Of a stretch of DNA of 11,253 nucleotides, positions 8,501 through 11,253 are shown in pieces. The translations under genes and the position numbers were made by a program. Below the pieces are notes generated by a model. That model worked only from the letters and a program-made list of their open reading frames with translations, made no database searches and was not told the origin of the DNA. The stretch comes from Peptostreptococcaceae bacterium (GTDB lineage Bacteria > Bacillota_A > Clostridia > Peptostreptococcales > Anaerovoracaceae): assembly GCA_016650135.1 (NCBI GenBank), contig JAENWH010000034.1:1-11253 (forward strand), in the 5' to 3' direction. Position 1 is the stretch's first letter. The number at the start of each line of letters is the position of its first letter.

Positions 8501-9130
8501 CAAAACCACTGCGAAAGTTACTTTCCCTGAAATTGGAATTTCCTGTGTTTTCATTCCAACAAAAGAAAAGACAAGTGTTCTGGTATCAGAAGGAACTGAC
8601 AGTACGAACTGTCCTTCAGCATCAGTAATACTTCCCAGGCTGGTTCCTTTTACTGAAACGGAAACACCTGGTATGGACTCCCCATTTTTATCTTTCACCG
8701 TTCCTGAAATATCTTTTTTTTGCTCAGTTTTAGGTTCCGATTTCAGGATGGGGGGGAATTCTTTCATTTCAGGAGACAGAATAACGATCTGTCGGTCGTA
8801 AATATTAAAGGTGTTGTTGGTTCCCTTTAATACTTCGTTCAAAATGTTCTTAACATTCTGATCTTTTGCATTAATGCTTACCTTGCGGTTAACATCTACA
8901 TAGCCTTCGTTGTAAAAGAAAACAAACTCAGTTTTTTCTTCAATCTGGTTAAATACCTCTTTTACAGACACATCATTGAGCTTCATGTTCAATTTAGTCT
9001 GCTGTGAGTAAGTATTAGCAGATATAGCTAATAAACCTGCAAAAAAGAATGCAACAAGTAGTTTCATCTTTTTCCATAAATTTTTTGCGCATCCGTACCT
9101 GAAGCGCGAATTCATACCTTTTTTTTTCAT
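5537..9130 (-). CDS. susC-like: SusC/RagA-family TonB-dependent outer-membrane transporter with STN signalling domain
   Basis: I start this at ATG 9130, giving 1197 residues; the frame extends to a TTG at 9163, but those 11 codons are atypical, and a second ATG lies at codon 6. A basic leader precedes a hydrophobic signal segment (about 23-38) ending before YSQQ. Domains are: STN (about 48-118), a linker (119-139), a carboxypeptidase-regulatory-like beta domain (about 139-212), a TonB-box-like EEVVAVGYG (218-226), a plug ending in KDAAATSIYGSRGSNGVIII (336-355), then the beta-barrel closing with the aromatic C-terminus FNFGFQLKF. It imports glycan using TonB energy. The STN domain marks it as a transducer that contacts a FecR-type anti-sigma factor, and the two genes just upstream encode exactly that partner and a sigma factor. 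The linker carries C7 and A8 tracts, and the start codon is followed by A9. Confidence 0.97.
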   Translation of the reverse strand: MKKKGMNSRFRYGCAKNLWKKMKLLVAFFFAGLLAISANTYSQQTKLNMKLNDVSVKEVFNQIEEKTEFVFFYNEGYVDVNRKVSINAKDQNVKNILNEVLKGTNNTFNIYDRQIVILSPEMKEFPPILKSEPKTEQKKDISGTVKDKNGESIPGVSVSVKGTSLGSITDAEGQFVLSVPSDTRTLVFSFVGMKTQEIPISGKVTFAVVLEEETIGIEEVVAVGYGVKKKRDIIGSVSSINANEINTTSGNIVSSIQGLSSGVQISSQGGTPGASVSINIRGIHSINSGGDPLWIIDGMPIYSGGGLDQAQGQGAQAQSPMSMVNPSDIEDIQILKDAAATSIYGSRGSNGVIIITTKSGKGKIGKANVNLDYSEGISDLTKTPEDIGYTNTSNWFALVDKARSNSLLSPFEPILVMNRPNFSAPITRAAALATNTDWFDKMLQTGHYHDVNLSITKAFDKGSIFTSFNYRNDEGVLKNNNLKRLTGRINVNYEAAKDLTTTIRLNFSHTANDRLKNARSGSFGGSATTTGGFPTVSRTALPWFPIYDENNPSGYWNPNAGTNPVATDDPALMTDKVKQYRALGGVSFEYKLPWIKGLSVKAEGAFDVIQNDYGTWADQYLNDVTGPYAGSYAYESSSMYNSYNYNLYATYNNTFGIHTVTVTAGTESTRSQIYANNMQATGLLGSYHQLGLVQSNRVLMQGYLSGEDYLRSYFGRADYKLKDRYLAGISIREDGSSKFDADYRWGTFTAYSLGWIVSEENFLKGISFINQLKLRGSIGQTGNNKVPNSLNVTTYENAFSPYAYGTLTAGTAITNIGTPGITWETTSSYDGGIDFALFNNRLSGSVAYYLQNVTGLILAAQVAPSTGVVSSSGGSVIWDNLGQIENKGYEFSLSSKNVSTSSFTWTTDVNLTLSKDKVVELTAAMDKKGQGILLGDLDYGGAQVIYRKGGECATFYYPEFAGVDPVHGVDMIYEIDYNKYMETGETVHTGKLIPATVANLDKNKMILEGKTSAPKYYGGLNNTFTFKGFDLGISFIFSGGNYIFDKDEWYSTGIGVGNHVIRQDLVNNSWTSSNTNAKYPELRWDGLYDWDMDANGQWVSNPGAVDYSNDQTSSTRYMYKGDYIRLRNLELGYNLSKAVAEKLNIQRLRVYVSGSNLLTWTKYPGYDPEVALNGGGNVDSAYLPSLKTFNFGFQLKF
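8750..8756. repeat. C7 homopolymer (minus strand) in the SusC interdomain linker
   Basis: Seven C residues on the coding strand encode the end of Phe125 plus Pro126-Pro127 in EFPPIL. The tract lies between the STN domain and the carboxypeptidase-like domain, and an A8 tract at 8714-8721 lies in the same linker. A one-base slip would separate the signalling domain from the transporter. Such a GC homopolymer stands out against the AT-rich surroundings. Confidence 0.7.
9119..9127. repeat. A9 tract directly after the susC start codon
   Basis: On the coding strand the ATG at 9130-9128 is followed by nine A residues (Lys2-Lys4), then GGT and a second in-frame ATG at 9115-9113. The tract may ease initiation by keeping the mRNA unstructured, and it is also a possible slippage site. 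Initiation at the second ATG would lie downstream of the tract and so be immune to slips in it. Confidence 0.55.
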
Positions 9131-9215
9131 AAATTTGAATGTTTGTTTAAATGTTAATACCAATTGGCGTTTATAATTAGTCCGGAGAGTGTTGACCGCA
9201 TTCTCCGGGTCTTTT
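9131..9215. promoter_or_regulatory. 85-bp fecR-susC spacer, probable site of the susCD promoter
   Basis: The spacer separates the regulatory pair from the transport/enzyme genes and holds the stem-loop at 9182-9208, leaving about 50 nt before the susC ATG. I found no minus-strand TAnnTTTG housekeeping element in it. If susC has its own promoter, it is likely read by the ECF sigma factor encoded next door, whose consensus I do not know. A CCAATTGG palindrome occurs at 9160-9167. The promoter role is inferred from locus architecture, not from a recognised motif. Confidence 0.4.
9182..9208. terminator. GC-rich stem-loop between fecR and susC
   Basis: Perfect 7-bp arms, CCGGAGA at 9182-9188 and TCTCCGG at 9202-9208, flank a 13-nt loop in which two further pairs are possible. 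Read on the plus strand it is followed by GTCTTTTTTA, a good intrinsic-terminator layout, yet no plus-strand gene enters it. On the minus strand it begins 8 nt past the fecR stop and lacks a following U-tract. It could mark the 3' end of the sigma/anti-sigma transcript or stop antisense transcription coming out of susC. Confidence 0.55.
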
Positions 9216-10442
9216 TTATCTCATAGGCATATACCTTATTTTACTGTTTACAAATACTTTATCTTGATCGATCCGAAACGTAATGGGTGCAGCATCAGAA
9301 ACGACTTTCATTACATCTTCCAACGATTCTTTTAAATCCAGCTTTCCACTGATTTTCCCGTTTAGCTCTACACTGCTTTCAGTTACAAAACGCACATTAT
9401 AAAACCGCGAAAGTCGTTTAAATACATTAAGTATGCTTTCCCTGTTGAACTCAAGCAAGCCTTCTTTCCATGAAATGTAATAGGCCACATCAATATTCGA
9501 CTCAATCCTGGTTTTATTATCTGCTTTACTGTAGACCGCCTTTTGGTTCGGACTTAGTTTAATCTCTTTACCAAGTAAGTTCATCACCCCATTTTCTTTC
9601 AGGCTCACTGCTCCTTCAACCAGAACTACTTCTAATTCATCATCCGAATCATAATCTCTCATGTTAAATTCAGTACCATGTACGGTAACATTCATTTTCT
9701 CAGTACTCACAATGAAGGGAATGTCTTTGTTTTTGAATACATCGAAATATGCTTCACCTTTCAAAAATACCTTTCGATTTTTTCCACTAAATTTTTGTGG
9801 AAAAATAAGCTTTGAACCAGCATTTAGCCAGATTTTTGTGCCATCTGACAATAAAATGCTCGAACGCTTTCCATAAGGAATTACAACCTGTGCCATTGCA
9901 TTTGGATCTGTTTTCCGATTGTAATTAATGATGCTGTCATGATCAATTTTAATCTGGTTTCCCGCAGCATTAAACTGAAGATCTGCTTGTTTTTCCTTCA
10001 ACAAAATCTCTTCGCCTCCTGACAATATTAATTTAGCTTCATTTAAACCAGATGACGAAACAGGTATTTCAGTGAACCTGTCGCTGCTTTGTGAAAAGTA
10101 GATAAATGGAATAGCAGCCCCAATGGATAAGACTAAAACAAATAGAGCAGCATATTGCATAATCTTTCTGAATCGGATTGTTCGTTTTGACCGATGGTGC
10201 AGGGTGTGAAATATTTCAATGTTTTTATAGATTTCATATACATCGTCTTCCTGAAGATCATTCGTATTGTAGCGAAGTGTGGAAACAATCTTCTTAGCAG
10301 TATAAATATCTTTTGATATATTTGGATTTTCAAGGACAAAATTCTCCCATTCTTTTTGGTTAATGCCCTTCTTTACCCAGTTAATAAAATTTAAATCCTG
10401 AGTAAAATCTTCTAAGGAATATTTAATGTATTTTTTGTCCAC
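9216..10442 (-). CDS. fecR-like: FecR-type anti-sigma factor (single-pass inner-membrane regulator)
   Basis: The protein has 408 residues. The start is GTG at 10442-10440; an in-frame TGA lies 36 nt upstream with no ATG between, and the resulting N-terminus (KKYIKYSLEDF, then FINWVKKG) matches the sigma-binding cytoplasmic region of the family. One transmembrane helix covers about 95-116. The periplasmic FecR domain includes IPYGKRSSILLSDGTKIWLN (188-207), VFLKGEAYFDV (225-235) and NVTVHGTEFNMRDY (251-264). The C-terminal DUF4974-like domain (about 329-400) includes GLLEFNRESILNVFKRLSRF and resembles the STN fold it is thought to contact. It holds the neighbouring ECF sigma factor inactive until the SusC STN domain signals ligand. 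It lies 60 nt after the sigma stop, so the two are likely cotranscribed. Confidence 0.95.
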   Translation of the reverse strand: MDKKYIKYSLEDFTQDLNFINWVKKGINQKEWENFVLENPNISKDIYTAKKIVSTLRYNTNDLQEDDVYEIYKNIEIFHTLHHRSKRTIRFRKIMQYAALFVLVLSIGAAIPFIYFSQSSDRFTEIPVSSSGLNEAKLILSGGEEILLKEKQADLQFNAAGNQIKIDHDSIINYNRKTDPNAMAQVVIPYGKRSSILLSDGTKIWLNAGSKLIFPQKFSGKNRKVFLKGEAYFDVFKNKDIPFIVSTEKMNVTVHGTEFNMRDYDSDDELEVVLVEGAVSLKENGVMNLLGKEIKLSPNQKAVYSKADNKTRIESNIDVAYYISWKEGLLEFNRESILNVFKRLSRFYNVRFVTESSVELNGKISGKLDLKESLEDVMKVVSDAAPITFRIDQDKVFVNSKIRYMPMR

Positions 10443-10489
10443 GTTTAAAGCTTTGACTATTAAGTCCTGATTGCTTCATTTTGTGGACA
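10436..10489 (-). promoter_or_regulatory. Possible RNA structure masking the fecR GTG start
   Basis: In minus-strand RNA, UGUCCAC (10489-10483) is the exact complement of GUGGACA (10442-10436), and the second element contains the fecR start codon. Nested inside is a GACT/AGTC hairpin at 10455-10466. A short ATG-initiated frame of 18 codons (10479-10423) runs across the GTG in another frame and could couple or open the structure. Only seven base pairs with a 40-nt loop support this, so chance is possible. Confidence 0.25.
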
Positions 10490-10502
10490 TATCAAGTACA
10501 TG

Positions 10503-11096
10503 TTATAGAGCATACTTTTTAGAAAAGCGAATCAAAAATAAAATCGGGATATGCAATTGGTCTTCAATAATTTTTTTCAACGATTTTATAGCCCTGAAAA
10601 CCAACTTTCTGGCTGAATCGTTTTGCAGGTGCATGATGTCGCAAATCTGCTTATATTCCATTCCACATTCATAACGTAAATAAATGATTTCACGTTGCCG
10701 GTCACTCAACTCATTTAATGCTTTCAGAAGAGCCATTTCTTTATTCGATGCATTCTCTTTTTCTGCAAGCTCTTCTTCAAGCAAAAAAGGAGCATCAAAC
10801 TTCAATGTATTGAATTCAACCAATTCATTTTTTTTGCTTTTATCTATTTCTTTATAAATGGCATTTTTCAAAGCTCGGAACAAGTAAAACCTGATATTTT
10901 CGGTAGAACTAAGACTTTCTCCAGCCTGAATTAATTTAAAAAAAACGTCCTGAATACAATCTTTTATAAATTCTGGGTCGTCTTTAAATTTGATGCCATA
11001 TTGGAACATTGAATGGAAATACTGAAAATAGACGTACGAAAGTGCTGAACGATCACCCACCTTAAAATTTTCCCATATTTCGCAATCATTCTTCAA
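10503..11096 (-). CDS. ECF (FecI-like, sigma-70 family) RNA polymerase sigma factor
   Basis: The protein has 197 residues, normal for the phylum's ECF factors. I place the start at TTG 11096-11094: TAG and TAA stops lie in frame just upstream, and the first ATG (codon 30, at 11009) would delete the conserved start of region 2 (IWENFKVGDRSALSYVYFQY). Region 2 spans about 8-88, including DCIQDVFFKL (46-55) and ENIRFYLFRALKNAI (66-80). Region 4 spans about 118-178 with LNELSDRQREIIYLRYECG (127-145) and the helix-turn-helix KQICDIMHLQNDSARKLVFRA (149-169). A hydrophobic tail ends the protein, as is common in these factors. It directs RNA polymerase to PUL promoters, most plausibly susC, when released by the FecR protein encoded next. 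It is the first gene of the visible cluster. Confidence 0.93.
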   Translation of the reverse strand: MKNDCEIWENFKVGDRSALSYVYFQYFHSMFQYGIKFKDDPEFIKDCIQDVFFKLIQAGESLSSTENIRFYLFRALKNAIYKEIDKSKKNELVEFNTLKFDAPFLLEEELAEKENASNKEMALLKALNELSDRQREIIYLRYECGMEYKQICDIMHLQNDSARKLVFRAIKSLKKIIEDQLHIPILFLIRFSKKYAL

Positions 11097-11253
11097 CTAA
11101 AATTATTTTAAGATTAAGGTGGGTTCTAAAAATTCACTTTTTTACTTGTGATTCGAGAAAAATCGCAGAACCCGTTATACGGTTTTCCTAAATCAGGTCG
11201 AATATACTTTAATATTTTACATTTATCAAATATAAAATTTACTTTTCCCTCTA
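11097..11253. other. Leader region upstream of the sigma gene, no gene seen
   Basis: This 157-bp AT-rich stretch has no credible coding frame. It contains the promoter-like element at 11227-11234 and a weak inverted repeat near 11169-11185 (AACCCGT, TAT, ACGGTTT) with one bulged base. If the promoter is real, the sigma mRNA has an untranslated leader of roughly 120 nt. No upstream gene is visible, so the left context of the locus is unknown. Confidence 0.5.
11227..11234 (-). promoter_or_regulatory. Candidate Bacteroidota -7 promoter element (TATATTTG) for the sigma gene
   Basis: The minus-strand octamer TATATTTG fits the TAnnTTTG -7 consensus of the primary sigma factor in this phylum. The matching -33 TTTG would fall at or just past the window edge (19 nt remain), so it cannot be checked. 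The position, about 130 nt upstream of the sigma start, is suitable, but the AT-rich context makes chance matches fairly common. Confidence 0.4.

Noticed and set aside
8433..8801. Plus-strand open frame of 122 codons
   Set aside because: It lies antisense to the conserved STN/carboxypeptidase-like region of susC, has biased shadow composition and shows no recognisable domain.
9131..9163. Eleven-codon N-terminal extension of the SusC protein from a TTG at 9163
   Set aside because: The extension is not hydrophobic or leader-like, and the ATG at 9130 gives the basic leader plus signal segment usual for STN-containing SusC proteins.
9160..9167. CCAATTGG palindrome upstream of susC as an operator
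   Set aside because: A single 8-bp palindrome without a recognised regulator or repeated copy is not enough to call a binding site.
10471..10674. Plus-strand open frame of 67 codons opposite the sigma gene end
   Set aside because: It is antisense to conserved sigma region 4, with no domain and no promoter; it is best explained as a shadow.
1..11253. CRISPR arrays, IS elements, prophage genes, tRNA or rRNA genes
   Set aside because: No spaced direct repeats, transposase-like frames, terminal inverted repeats or RNA gene signatures were found; the window is filled by one PUL.

Overview
The window is one end of a polysaccharide utilization locus (PUL) from a member of the Bacteroidota. Every supported gene lies on the minus strand, so transcription runs from high to low coordinates. 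The evidence for the phylum is the adjacent SusC/SusD pair, the FecI-type sigma/FecR-type anti-sigma pair with the DUF4974-like C-terminus peculiar to this phylum, a TonB-dependent receptor with an STN domain, AT-rich DNA, absence of Shine-Dalgarno sequences, and a TAnnTTTG-type promoter element. The long basic N-terminal leader of the SusC protein resembles those of environmental Bacteroidales, but I cannot name a genus from sequence alone.

In transcription order: (1) 11097-11253, a leader with a candidate -7 element; (2) 10503-11096, an ECF sigma factor starting at TTG; (3) 9216-10442, a membrane anti-sigma factor starting at GTG; (4) 9131-9215, a spacer with a GC-rich stem-loop; (5) 5537-9130, the SusC-like TonB-dependent transporter with an N-terminal STN signalling domain; (6) 3892-5511, a SusD-like surface lipoprotein; (7) 3621-3891, a spacer with a strong 13-bp stem-loop; (8) 1890-3620, an exported glycosidase of clan GH-D type (GH27/GH36-like) without the large N-terminal domain of classical GH36; (9) 1-1887, a GH92 alpha-mannosidase starting 2 nt after the previous stop and truncated by the window edge.

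The inferred working model follows known PUL logic. The SusD lipoprotein captures a glycan at the surface, the SusC channel imports it, and ligand occupancy is signalled through the STN domain to the periplasmic part of FecR, which releases the sigma factor to raise transcription of susCD and the enzymes. The two exported enzymes are translationally close-coupled and probably trim exo-linked sugars in the periplasm. GH92 points to an alpha-mannose-containing glycan, and the GH-D-like enzyme suggests an alpha-galactoside or related alpha-linked cap. A mixed alpha-mannose/alpha-galactose target, such as a fungal galactomannan or a capped N-glycan, is a reasonable but unproven guess. No SusE/SusF-like protein is visible.

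I see no phage, IS element, CRISPR array, tRNA or rRNA. This is an ordinary type of locus. The features most worth a second look are the unassigned GH-D-like enzyme, the non-ATG starts of both regulatory genes, the two intercistronic stem-loops, and homopolymer tracts in the SusC linker that joins its signalling domain to the transporter.
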